DNA of 48,553 bases, from NCBI GenBank assembly GCA_011389515.1, contig JAABUA010000019.1:1-48553 (forward strand), written 5' to 3'. Below the pieces are notes generated by a model that was given only the letters and a program-made list of their open reading frames with translations, was not told the origin of the DNA and ran no database searches. Source of the DNA: Desulfobacteraceae bacterium (GTDB lineage Bacteria > Desulfobacterota > Desulfobacteria > Desulfobacterales > Desulfosalsimonadaceae). Shown in pieces: positions 1-7,451 of the stretch. The number at the start of each line of letters is the position of its first letter. Positions within the stretch are counted from its first letter, which is position 1. The position numbers and the translations under genes were made by a program.

Positions 1-546
1 CATGTCTCCATAGCGTGTAAACGCTTCAACGTCCGTTTGCATCCCCTCGATAGTGGAATCGGATATCTTGAAATCGCCGGAGTGGATAACCAACCCTTCG
101 GGCGTATGAATGGCGATGCCGACGCCATCCACGACACTGTGATTGACCCGCATGAATTCAAGAACAAAGGGACCCAGGGCAAGGCGACTGCCAGGATGGA
201 TGGTATGCAGCAACTGGGCGGAAGCGGACAGGCCGTGTTCTTCAAATTTGCTCCCCACAATGCCAAGCGTAAAGGGCGTTCCGTATACCGGCACGCTGAT
301 CTCTCTGAGCAGATAAGGCAAAGCGCCGATATGATCTTCATGGGCATGGGTGAGGACAATCGCCTTGAGCCGGGACTTGTTCTGCAGGATATATCCCATG
401 TCGGGGATTACATAATCGATACCCAGCATGTAATCTTCCGGAAACATCAGCCCGGCGTCGATGACAATCATGGTGTCAGCGCAGTCAAGCACCATCATGT
501 TCAGTCCGATTTCTCCGAGCCCGCCAAGGGGGATGATTTTTAACAC
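1..546 (-). CDS. rnj: Ribonuclease J, N-terminal part (cut by window edge)
   Basis: This is the first 182 codons of a metallo-beta-lactamase/beta-CASP RNase; the rest lies beyond the left edge. The protein opens with the RNase J signature PLGGLGEIGLNM (about residues 6-17). It carries the zinc-binding HxHxDH motif as THAHEDHIG (His67, His69, Asp71, His72), then a later VNHSVVDG and HSGDFK, which are further metal-site motifs of the family. RNase J is a 5'-3' exo- and endoribonuclease that acts in cytoplasmic mRNA decay and rRNA maturation. The start is taken as GTG at 546 because a GGAGG sits six bases upstream. An extended hairpin (564-600) lies in the leader. The family call is firm; full length and C-terminal domain cannot be seen. 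Confidence 0.93.
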   Translation of the reverse strand, partial: MLKIIPLGGLGEIGLNMMVLDCADTMIVIDAGLMFPEDYMLGIDYVIPDMGYILQNKSRLKAIVLTHAHEDHIGALPYLLREISVPVYGTPFTLGIVGSKFEEHGLSASAQLLHTIHPGSRLALGPFVLEFMRVNHSVVDGVGIAIHTPEGLVIHSGDFKISDSTIEGMQTDVEAFTRYGDM

Positions 547-563
547 GAATAACCTCCGATGAC

Positions 564-600
564 TACAAGCTATCTCAAAATAATCTAGAGATAGCTTGTA
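564..600. repeat. Perfect 13-bp inverted repeat in the RNase J leader
   Basis: The arms TACAAGCTATCTC (564-576) and GAGATAGCTTGTA (588-600) are perfectly complementary around an 11-base spacer. The hairpin ends about 18 bases before the GTG start of the RNase J gene, so it would fold in that mRNA's leader. The same 13-base word begins the larger element at 20758, so this may be a minimal or collapsed copy of that family rather than a dedicated regulatory hairpin. Confidence 0.8.
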
Positions 601-689
601 AGCACTCCAACATTTTTGCCTTGATAACGGAAGATCCGGAAGAGACCATGATGATTTTCCCGTTTCGGACAAGCAAATTCCGACAGGTT

Positions 690-1022
690 TCAGGTGACAA
701 TGGAAAGACGCTCAAAAATGGCATCCACCACCTCGATGAGCCAGTTTCTCTGCTCAAAATCTGCGGTGGCAATACAATCACACCGGACCCGGCTGTCCGT
801 GCGCACCAGAAATTCGCAGCAAAGGGCGTCGGGCTGTAATTCAAGTGAAAAATAGAGGGGGTGACAATCCGTATGGGATAACTGACAAGGTGAATACAAT
901 GCGGGATCCATCGGCAGCCGGTAAATACCGTTTAACCGTGCCGGACCGTAATACTCATCCAGATAGCTTTTCAACGCCTTGAAATCACCTTGCCTTATTT
1001 CATCGATAACATACTGTTTCAT
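690..1022 (-). CDS. Small hypothetical protein, 110 aa
   Basis: I do not recognise this family. The protein begins MKQYVIDEIRQGD and has alternating charged and hydrophobic segments, several cysteines (PCQ, CHP, CCEF, RCDC) and no membrane segment or signal peptide, so it is probably a small cytoplasmic protein. The ATG at 1022 is preferred over an in-frame GTG at 1040, which would add six residues; neither has a strong ribosome binding site. It lies between the RNase J gene and the alkyltransferase gene, all on the minus strand, so it may be cotranscribed with them. The reading frame is supported mainly by its position and by the absence of a better frame; function is unknown. Confidence 0.6.
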   Translation of the reverse strand: MKQYVIDEIRQGDFKALKSYLDEYYGPARLNGIYRLPMDPALYSPCQLSHTDCHPLYFSLELQPDALCCEFLVRTDSRVRCDCIATADFEQRNWLIEVVDAIFERLSIVT

Positions 1023-1051
1023 AATCCATGAAAGTACCACACAAGACGGAA

Positions 1052-1675
1052 TTACGCAAGAACTGGTTGCAGCAGGGCGCTTTCAAAAGAAAGAAGTTTC
1101 CGCTTCATATCAATGCCGCTTCCGAATCCCCCAAGGCCCCCGTCTTTACGGATGACCCGGTGGCATGGAATCAGAATGGGAAAGGGGTTTTTCCCCAATG
1201 CGCTCCCCGTGAAGCGGGATGCTTTGGGACGCCCTATGGCCATTGCGATATCACTGTATGCCGCAGTATACCCGAAGGGAATATCGGCGGTTTTTTTCCA
1301 CACAAGGCGCTCAAGGGGTGTAAATCCACTGAAGTTCAACAGTTCCCACGGGACGGGTACCGCCCTTTTTTCGAAATACGCGGTAAAAAACCGGTTAATG
1401 CATAAAACCTGCTTTTGTGCAGGCGGGCGGATCGGCGCTTTAACGTCCGGATCATCACGGTAGCCGCTCTCCCCCGGCAGAAGTACGCGCGTGAGCACAA
1501 ACGGGTCAATAACGTACAGGACCACAATAACACCCACGGGTGAGTGAAAATGATACGTATATTCTGGCAAGGTATTTTTCAGGCGGGGAACATGGAAGAT
1601 ATCCCCGGCCCGGACAAGGGGGGGCCGGGGACAATAAAAAAACGTTTTTTTAGGTTTCTTCAACGGTGATCGCAC
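1052..1675 (-). CDS. ogt: Methylated-DNA-[protein]-cysteine S-methyltransferase (Ogt/MGMT type)
   Basis: The C-terminal half is a clear O6-alkylguanine-DNA alkyltransferase: VPWELLNFSGFTPLERLVW, then FGYTAAYSDIAMAIGRPKA (the helix-turn-helix region) and the active-site PCHRVIRKDGGLGGFG. The Cys of PCHR takes the alkyl group from damaged DNA in a one-shot suicide repair reaction. The N-terminal part is less conserved and would be an Ogt-like leader domain. The start is uncertain. The GTG at 1675 overlaps the ferredoxin 3' end by 26 bases and has no good ribosome binding site. A GC hairpin (1603-1630) falls inside the first codons, so a start further downstream is possible. Confidence 0.85.
   Translation of the reverse strand: MRSPLKKPKKTFFYCPRPPLVRAGDIFHVPRLKNTLPEYTYHFHSPVGVIVVLYVIDPFVLTRVLLPGESGYRDDPDVKAPIRPPAQKQVLCINRFFTAYFEKRAVPVPWELLNFSGFTPLERLVWKKTADIPFGYTAAYSDIAMAIGRPKASRFTGSALGKNPFPILIPCHRVIRKDGGLGGFGSGIDMKRKLLSFESALLQPVLA
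1603..1630 (-). other. GC-rich hairpin just after the ferredoxin gene
   Basis: CCCCGGCC and GGCCGGGG form an 8-bp perfect stem about 20 bases past the ferredoxin stop codon in the minus direction. There is no U-run after it, so it is not a standard intrinsic terminator. It could stabilise the 3' end of the ferredoxin transcript or mark the true gene boundary, which would place the alkyltransferase start further downstream. Confidence 0.45.
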
Positions 1676-1838
1676 CGGGTTCGCAAACCTCTATGCAACT
1701 ATCGCATCCAAGGCATTCATCTGCATTCACCGGCACGGATTTGCCGTCTTGCATTTCAAACACTTCAACCGGACAAACATCTACACATTCTTCACAACCC
1801 TCACACTTGTCAGCATCTACCGTAGGAATAAAAGCCAT
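1650..1838 (-). CDS. 2[4Fe-4S] ferredoxin
   Basis: This 62-residue protein has two CxxCxxCxxxCP-type clusters: CEGCEECVDVCPVEVF (residues 13-28) and CLGCDSCIEVCEPGAI (residues 42-57). It is therefore a small clostridial-type ferredoxin with two [4Fe-4S] centres, a cytoplasmic low-potential electron carrier. In the second cluster the usual Pro after the last Cys is preceded by Glu (CEPGAI), which is common in anaerobes. An AAGGAG sits at ideal distance from the ATG. It overlaps the start of the downstream alkyltransferase frame. Its redox partners are not shown by the neighbours. Confidence 0.95.
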   Translation of the reverse strand: MAFIPTVDADKCEGCEECVDVCPVEVFEMQDGKSVPVNADECLGCDSCIEVCEPGAITVEET

Positions 1839-1973
1839 GTTGCATCTCCTTTTAATTGTTTTTTACAAAGCAGGCCCTTGGTTATTCATCGTTATCAAGT
1901 TTTCTGCCATATACCAAATAAACCTCTCCGTCAAGGGGGGCGTATACAATATTTGCTTTTTTTGCACAATGTT

Positions 1974-2109
1974 GATGGCACCGTTAAAAGCCCATTATCT
2001 GCGTTACGCGCAATTTCTCAGAATTTTATCACGCCAAAGGCGTGACTGCATTCTTCGAAATTGCGCAAGCCTTGATCTTGTCACGCCATGGCGTGATTAC
2101 GGCGCCATC
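1974..2109 (+). repeat. Dispersed palindromic repeat A, copy 1
   Basis: This 136-bp element begins GATGGCACCGT and ends ACGGCGCCATC, so its ends are inverted repeats. Its core holds TGCGTTACGCGCAATTTC and, in the other arm, GAAATTGCGCAAGCC, which pair as a long imperfect hairpin. Related copies are at 7305-7429 (inverted) and 38693-38842. This copy differs by carrying two small palindromes, TCACGCC-aaa-GGCGTGA and TCACGCC-at-GGCGTGA, where the others have other sequence. It occupies most of the 309-bp gap 1839-2147; the rest, apart from the ferredoxin ribosome binding site, shows nothing I can name. Confidence 0.8.
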
Positions 2110-2147
2110 TAAAATCAGACTTTTACGAGTTCATCAATGTTGTTTTA

Positions 2148-3113
2148 TCAGACGGCTTTCGTTACCAGGCAGAAGAAAGCATGCCTGGGGCCGGTCCCGA
2201 AAGGAGATTCACTTTCGGGAAAACCGGTAAACGATTCGAGCACTTTTGCAGAAGAAATCTCCGGTATTCCATATGCCTCCAGGACAAACCCGTCTTCCGC
2301 CGGCGGCGCAAGATATGAAAACCGCTTGGCCGATTTCCCGGCATCCGACCATGGCGCATCGGCAATCGACTGGAAACTTCCTGCCAGTTCAGATGCCGCA
2401 GAAACCGGATCACCTGCAGCGGAAATCGTTTTCATACGGATAATGGACGGAAACCGCTCGACGACCGTATTGATGACGGCACGGCTGTCGGTAATGAATA
2501 CATCCGGCGGCGCCGTATCGTTTTTGGCAAGAAGCGACCACGCCGCCAGGCGGGATTCGGTCATGACGGCACATGCATCATCCACTTCTCCGGAAGCGGA
2601 AAAGTCTCCGGAAGCCAGCCCTTCCCCCCTGAGCTGTTCAAACAGCTGCCGTGACGCATGGTCAGCCTTTTCCAGGTTTTCCCGGATTTCTGATTCACTG
2701 CGATCGAATTCCTGCGCCAATTGCAAAAACATGCGCGCATTGACCAGTGGATCCACCTTTTTATCATTCTCCGATTCAACGCCCTTTTTGTTTTTAAGCA
2801 CCTCCGTCTTGATTTCCGCGGCAAAATCCTGGTTGTAAAAACCACCGCCGGCCAGCCGGTTCAGGCGCAGGGCGTCTTTCTGGTGCAGATTTCCCCAACT
2901 GCTGTACGCCCGGCACAGTTCAAGAAGAAATGCTTCTTTTCCGATCACCGGATGCCGAAGTTCGATGGCATATGTCTCGCTGAGATGTTCCAGCATCCGG
3001 GGCGTCTGCCCCATGATCGGCTGGTACAACACGAAACGTCCCAGGCGATGGTTCACGGCCGCAGCGGCTGCCTGAGTGATGAAAGTAGCGGGGAAAAACA
3101 CCTTGTTTATCAT
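2148..3113 (-). CDS. Hypothetical protein, 321 aa, translationally coupled to the CysK-CysS-like fusion
   Basis: I do not recognise a domain. The protein has no signal peptide. A central stretch from about residue 115 to 185 (ENDKKVDPLVNARMFLQLAQEFDRSE onward) is rich in Glu, Lys and Arg and looks helical or coiled coil. The C-terminal part (FVLEAYGIPEISSAKVLESF) could be a small folded domain. Its ATG overlaps the TGA of the upstream fusion gene by four bases (ATGA), so the two are almost certainly translated together. That coupling suggests a role tied to cysteine or to the altered synthetase module, but nothing in the sequence identifies it. Confidence 0.75.
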   Translation of the reverse strand: MINKVFFPATFITQAAAAAVNHRLGRFVLYQPIMGQTPRMLEHLSETYAIELRHPVIGKEAFLLELCRAYSSWGNLHQKDALRLNRLAGGGFYNQDFAAEIKTEVLKNKKGVESENDKKVDPLVNARMFLQLAQEFDRSESEIRENLEKADHASRQLFEQLRGEGLASGDFSASGEVDDACAVMTESRLAAWSLLAKNDTAPPDVFITDSRAVINTVVERFPSIIRMKTISAAGDPVSAASELAGSFQSIADAPWSDAGKSAKRFSYLAPPAEDGFVLEAYGIPEISSAKVLESFTGFPESESPFGTGPRHAFFCLVTKAV

Positions 3114-5401
3114 TTTTTATCACCAACCTTTATTGTGTCTTGCACTTGTATGCCCATGGCTGTCAATTGATCGCGTATCCGGTCCGCCCGCGTGAAATCA
3201 CCCGCTTTTCTTGCATCAATACGTTCATCGATGAGTTGTTGCGCCTGCGGCGGATATAATTCCTGCTCGAAATCGAATATGGCAACGACCGAATCGATGC
3301 CTGTGACGGTTTTATAAATTTTTTCCGCATCATCCCTGCCGATCCTGTTTTCGTCGACCAACCGGTTGATGCGCTTGATCATGTCGAAAAGGGAGGCCAT
3401 GGCACGGGGCATGTTCAAATCGTCGTCCATGGCACTGACAAATCCCTGCCGGAGATCGTAGACCAGTTGATCGATTTCCGGATAGCTCTGGTCCCCCTGA
3501 ACCTGGCGGAGGGACCGGACGAAGGCATCGATACGCTTCAATGCGCTTCTCGACTGCAACAACCTGTCCTCGGAAAAACTCACGGGCCTTCGGTAGTGCG
3601 CGATAACCAGCCAGTAGCGAATCTCACGGGGATCGTATCCCCTTTCAATGAGGGCCTCAAGGGTTGGCAGGGCAGCATCATTTGACTCCCCGTTTTCCTC
3701 CGACAAAACGCGTTCACAGTGAACCCAGCACCTGGCAAGGGGCTTGCCTGTCACTGCCCGGGCAATGGCGCGTTCATTTTCATGGTGCGGGAATACCAGT
3801 TCACGTGAACTGGCATGTATGTCAAAGGTTTCCCCCAGGGATTTCATGGCCATTGCAGCGCATTGGATATGCCAGGACGGCCGGACGTTGCCCCAGGGTG
3901 TCTTGACGTAGAATCCGCGTTTCAACTCGGCCAGCCCTGCCCGTTTGAGCAGCGTAAAATCCCTCGGATTGTTTTTTTCGTATTCATCCAGGTCTACGGT
4001 TGCACCCAGTTTTATTTTGTTGAGGTCTATCCCGGATAGCTGCCCGTAATCTTCAAATGCGCTGATATTAAAATAAAGGGACCGGAGTTTTTCATATGCA
4101 TACCCCTTATCAACAAGCTTTCTGGATATCTCCACCATATCGTCCACATGCTCCCCGGCCCGGGGGTAGTGGTCTGCGGGACGGATCTTCAGCGCAGCAA
4201 GGTCGGACTTGAAAAAATCAATATATTTTCCTGTAAAATCTTCAAGCGTCATGCCCGAAGCCTCGGATGCCGCGATGGTCTTGTCATCAATATCGGTAAT
4301 ATTCATTGCATGGTTGACGCGCAGCCCCCGGTATTCAAGATACCGGCACAAAAGGTCCGAGAAGACGAACCGCCTGCATTCCCCCAGGTTGATCCGCCTG
4401 TAAACCGTCGGCCCGCAGGTGTATACCGTTGCGCTTCCTTCCCTCAAGGGCTCAAAAGGGATTTTGGAGCGGGTCATTGTGTTGTAAAAATAAATGTCGG
4501 CCTTCTTTTTTACGGCAAACAACGTGGTGCTCAAATATCTTTCACCGCCGTCGGGAAATACCGCCACGATGGTGCCTTTTTCCATCTTCTCTGCTTCACG
4601 CGCGGCGATCAGCATGGCTGCGCCGCTGCTCATCCCCACAAAGAGCCCTTCTTCCTTGCCGAGACGCCGGGTCATTTCGAACGCGTCTTCATCATCGACA
4701 TTTATTTTTTCATCCAGAAGGCTTTTGTCATAGAGTTCCGGACGATACGCCTCTTTCATGTTTTTCAGGCCCTGCAGCTTGTGGCCCAGATACGGCTCGA
4801 CGCCGACGATCTTGATTGTAGGGTCATATTCACGGAACCGCCGCGAGCAGCCCATGAGCGTGCCGGTGGTCCCCATGGTGGCAACGAACATGTCTATTTT
4901 CCCGCCGGTCTGGGCGATGATTTCCGGGGCCGTCGTATTGTAATGAGCCATCCAGTTCGCCGGATTGTTGTACTGATCGGTCATGAAAAACCGTTCCGGC
5001 GCTTCCCTGACCAGGTTGTAGACTTCCTCGATGGCGCCGTCGGTCCCCAGGTGTCCCGGGGTCAGCATGATTTCAGCCCCCCTGGCCGCAAGTATCTGCC
5101 GGCGCTCCATGCTGACCGCCTCCGACATGGCGAGAAGCAGCCGATACCCCTTTATGCTGCAGATCATGGCAAGACCAATGCCGGTATTGCCTGAAGTGGC
5201 CTCGATAACCGTCTTGTCCGGCGTGAGCGCACCTGATTTTTCCCCTTCTTCGATCATTGCCAACGCGGGACGGTCCTTTACGGAACCACCGGGGTTGAGA
5301 TATTCAATTTTGGCATAAATCGTTACGTTGGGATTCGGGTTCAGCCCCTTGATTTCCACAAGCGGCGTATTGCCGATGGCATTTAGGATGGAATGGGTCA
5401 T
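3110..5401 (-). CDS. Fusion: cysteine synthase + cysteinyl-tRNA-synthetase-like module with degenerate ATP motifs
   Basis: Residues 1-300 are a PLP-dependent cysteine synthase (CysK/CysM): the Lys42 site in NPGGSVKDRPA, the substrate loop SGNTG (70-74) and the phosphate loop GTTGT (177-181). Residues about 303-763 follow the class I CysRS fold closely: YTCGPTVY, NITDIDDKTI, SWHIQCAAM, FPHHENE, and a DALR-like tail. All four zinc ligands of CysRS are present (Cys329, Cys514, His539, Glu543). The ATP signatures are not: HIGH reads NLGE (338-341), HGGGSDL reads HASSREL (529-535), and the KMSKS loop is ENGESNDAALP (569-579), with no lysine. Ordinary cysteine adenylation is therefore doubtful. CysRS relatives with new jobs are known (MshC in mycothiol synthesis), so the fusion may make or use a cysteine product. 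If no other CysRS exists it must still charge tRNA-Cys. Confidence 0.85.
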   Translation of the reverse strand: MTHSILNAIGNTPLVEIKGLNPNPNVTIYAKIEYLNPGGSVKDRPALAMIEEGEKSGALTPDKTVIEATSGNTGIGLAMICSIKGYRLLLAMSEAVSMERRQILAARGAEIMLTPGHLGTDGAIEEVYNLVREAPERFFMTDQYNNPANWMAHYNTTAPEIIAQTGGKIDMFVATMGTTGTLMGCSRRFREYDPTIKIVGVEPYLGHKLQGLKNMKEAYRPELYDKSLLDEKINVDDEDAFEMTRRLGKEEGLFVGMSSGAAMLIAAREAEKMEKGTIVAVFPDGGERYLSTTLFAVKKKADIYFYNTMTRSKIPFEPLREGSATVYTCGPTVYRRINLGECRRFVFSDLLCRYLEYRGLRVNHAMNITDIDDKTIAASEASGMTLEDFTGKYIDFFKSDLAALKIRPADHYPRAGEHVDDMVEISRKLVDKGYAYEKLRSLYFNISAFEDYGQLSGIDLNKIKLGATVDLDEYEKNNPRDFTLLKRAGLAELKRGFYVKTPWGNVRPSWHIQCAAMAMKSLGETFDIHASSRELVFPHHENERAIARAVTGKPLARCWVHCERVLSEENGESNDAALPTLEALIERGYDPREIRYWLVIAHYRRPVSFSEDRLLQSRSALKRIDAFVRSLRQVQGDQSYPEIDQLVYDLRQGFVSAMDDDLNMPRAMASLFDMIKRINRLVDENRIGRDDAEKIYKTVTGIDSVVAIFDFEQELYPPQAQQLIDERIDARKAGDFTRADRIRDQLTAMGIQVQDTIKVGDKK

Positions 5402-5477
5402 TTCGTCTACCGATTACACGATGGTATTTTTATAAAACAATCCGGAAAAAGGATGCAACGCCCTTTCATTGCTTACC

Positions 5478-6119
5478 TCAACCTTTTATGTATAGAAATT
5501 TTCTCAATTCCTCAAGGATTGTCTCTTTGACAATTTCCGGCGGAAGAGACCCGTCGACAATCCTGATGCGCTGCGGTTCGGCTTCGGCCAGAGACAGGTA
5601 CCCCTCCCGCACCTTTTTGTGGAACAGCATCTTTTCACGCTCAAACCGGCTCTGGGAGGTGTCGCGGCCGCCCGCATTGATCTCTTGCCAGGCACGCAAT
5701 AACCCGGCTTCCGGCGGTAAATCAAGCAAAAACGTAATATCCGGGGCGATGCCCTTCAACACCAGACGGCCCAGCGCTATTATGGTAGCGGCCTCAATCC
5801 CCCGGGCCGCCCCCTGGTAAGCGATTGTCGAATCGTAAAAGCGGTCGCACAAGACGATTTTTCCGCTGTCAAGGGCAGGCCTTATCTTTTCGCTGACATG
5901 CTGGGCCCGGTCAGCGGTATACAGCAGGAGCTCCGCCATGGCATCCAGCATATCATGATCCCGGTCCAGCAGTATCTTCCGGATCTTTTCGCCGATTTTC
6001 GTACCCCCGGGCTCCCTGGTAACCATGCATTCATAACCGTGCTCCCGCAGATAGCCGGATATGTATGCAATCTGGGTGGTCTTGCCGGAGCCTTCTATCC
6101 CCTCCATGGTAATGAACAT
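5478..6119 (-). CDS. tmk: Thymidylate kinase
   Basis: This 213-residue enzyme phosphorylates dTMP to dTDP with ATP, in the cytoplasmic dTTP pathway. It opens MFITMEGIEGSGKTTQ, the P-loop (GIEGSGKT). It has the TMP-binding REPGGTKIGEKIR, the DRFYDSTIAYQGAARG motif and LLDLPPEAGLLRA. Length is normal for the family. It starts nine bases downstream of the YhaM-like gene, so the two probably form one transcript. In many bacteria tmk is next to holB; here holB is separate at 10.06 kb. Confidence 0.97.
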   Translation of the reverse strand: MFITMEGIEGSGKTTQIAYISGYLREHGYECMVTREPGGTKIGEKIRKILLDRDHDMLDAMAELLLYTADRAQHVSEKIRPALDSGKIVLCDRFYDSTIAYQGAARGIEAATIIALGRLVLKGIAPDITFLLDLPPEAGLLRAWQEINAGGRDTSQSRFEREKMLFHKKVREGYLSLAEAEPQRIRIVDGSLPPEIVKETILEELRKFLYIKG

Positions 6120-6127
6120 AATCGGTT

Positions 6128-7096
6128 TTATTCCTGCTTTTTGGCGCCGCCCTCTGGGGCGGCCTTGTAGAAAAAACGCTCCAGGGGGGCATAAAAACCG
6201 GTCCAGTCTGCATCCGGGTCCTGGCTGCGCATGAATTCCCTTATGCCGTTAATTTTTGAATCAATTTCATCCAGGTAATTCAGCAATACCGCTTCCAGTG
6301 TTTTGGGTGGCTCCGGTGATCCGAATTCCCGGCACCCGTGATGACTGACGACCAGGTGTTTCAGCATAAGGGCCGTCTTGGGAGGGAAATCCGGGATGGC
6401 GGCCATTTTTTCTTCTATCATGCCGATACCGATAACAATATGATTTACCAGCCGCCCTTCGTCGGAATAATCGATCCGGGTGTCGTATTCAAACTCGCGG
6501 ATCTTGCCGATATCATGCAATACGCACCCTGCCAGAAGCAGGTCCCGGTCGATGCCTTCATAATGATCCGCCACCCGCTCGGCGAGAAGCGCCAGGGACA
6601 AGGTGTGCTCGAGCAGACCGCCGATATAGGCATGGTGCATCATCTTGGCGGCAGGAGCCGTCTTGAATCCGGTCACGAATGCAGCATCCTTCCAGAAAAG
6701 CCCGATCAGAAGGCGGAGGCTCTCTGTGCGTATAGATTGTGTTATGGATTGCAGTCTTCCAAGCATCTGTTCCGTATTCCGGGCCGTTGCAGGCAGAAAA
6801 TCCGACGGTTCAATGCCCGTGGTGACCTTCTCAACCCGTTTGACCACCACCTGGGGATTTCCCTTGTATTCGGAAACGCTTCCCTGTATCCGGACATAGT
6901 CTCCGGCAGCACACAAGGCGGACAATGCGTCTGCATTATCCCACGCGACCCCCTTGACGCGGCCGGTTTTATCGGAGATGGTCAGGCTCAGGTATGCCTC
7001 TCCATTCCGCTTTACCCCGCGGACTTTCTCGGCCAGCACAAAGACATCATCAACTGTATCTCCGGATTGTAATTCATTTGCAAACTTGTTTTTCAT
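6128..7096 (-). CDS. YhaM-like 3'-5' exoribonuclease (OB-fold plus HD domain)
   Basis: The 322-residue protein has an N-terminal OB-fold (about residues 8-92, with VRIQGSVSEYKGNPQVVV) and an HD phosphohydrolase-type domain (about 150-290: HHAYIGGLLEHT, CVLHDIGKIREF, KHLVVSHHG). This order is that of the YhaM/CbfA family, which trims RNA 3' ends and single-stranded DNA using divalent metal. The metal-binding HD and the flanking histidines are present. ATG 7096 is chosen over a TTG at 7120 because family proteins begin near MKNKF. It is followed closely by tmk. The function as a nuclease is inferred from the family. Confidence 0.85.
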   Translation of the reverse strand: MKNKFANELQSGDTVDDVFVLAEKVRGVKRNGEAYLSLTISDKTGRVKGVAWDNADALSALCAAGDYVRIQGSVSEYKGNPQVVVKRVEKVTTGIEPSDFLPATARNTEQMLGRLQSITQSIRTESLRLLIGLFWKDAAFVTGFKTAPAAKMMHHAYIGGLLEHTLSLALLAERVADHYEGIDRDLLLAGCVLHDIGKIREFEYDTRIDYSDEGRLVNHIVIGIGMIEEKMAAIPDFPPKTALMLKHLVVSHHGCREFGSPEPPKTLEAVLLNYLDEIDSKINGIREFMRSQDPDADWTGFYAPLERFFYKAAPEGGAKKQE

Positions 7097-7304
7097 TTCT
7101 GCAACACTGCCTCTTCTCAAAGCCTTGCATCAGGCGGGGATCGATGTTATTGCCTTGACATTTTAAAGATTTCGGTTTTTTATACTCAAAATTTCATGTG
7201 TCTTCAAGGATATTCATCAGAAAAAGACGTTTTACGGCATCACCGGTCTTCATCGCCCCAAACAAGGCATGATGATGAACTCTTAACTTACAAGTCTGAT
7301 TTCA

Positions 7305-7429
7305 GATGGCGCCGTAAAAAGTTCTAGATCAAGGCTTGCGCAATTTCGAAGAATGCAGCGTACTTAGCTGTACGTAAAATTCTGAGAAATTGCGCGTAAC
7401 GCAGATATTGGACTTTTTACGGCGCTATC
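7305..7429 (-). repeat. Dispersed palindromic repeat A, copy 2 (inverted)
   Basis: The 125-bp element reads GATGGCGCCGTAAAAAG at the left end and CTTTTTACGGCGCTATC at the right end, with the shared core GCGCAATTTC...GAAATTGCGCG. It is in the opposite orientation to copies 1 and 3. It sits in the 355-bp gap between the divergent YhaM-like gene and lptD. The remainder of the gap (7097-7304) is AT-rich and contains one TTGACA at 7155 whose only nearby -10-like hexamer is 20 bases away, so no promoter is called. Confidence 0.85.
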
Positions 7430-7451
7430 AAGGCATAACGGTAACAGAAAT

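Noticed and set aside
37-543. A 168-codon plus-strand frame at the left edge.
   Set aside because: The opposite strand encodes RNase J with exact family motifs; the plus-strand product shows none.
1636-1652. A7-CG-T7 palindrome at the ferredoxin stop as a terminator.
   Set aside because: The stem would be only A-U pairs and is unlikely to stop polymerase; treated as chance.
4148-5194. A 348-codon open frame antisense to the CysK-CysS-like fusion.
   Set aside because: It lies wholly opposite a well-conserved gene, and its product shows no domain; it is a by-product of GC-rich codon use.
7155-7186. TTGACA followed by TATACT as a promoter for lptD.
   Set aside because: The spacer is 20 bases and lptD starts about 265 bases further on, beyond a repeat element.
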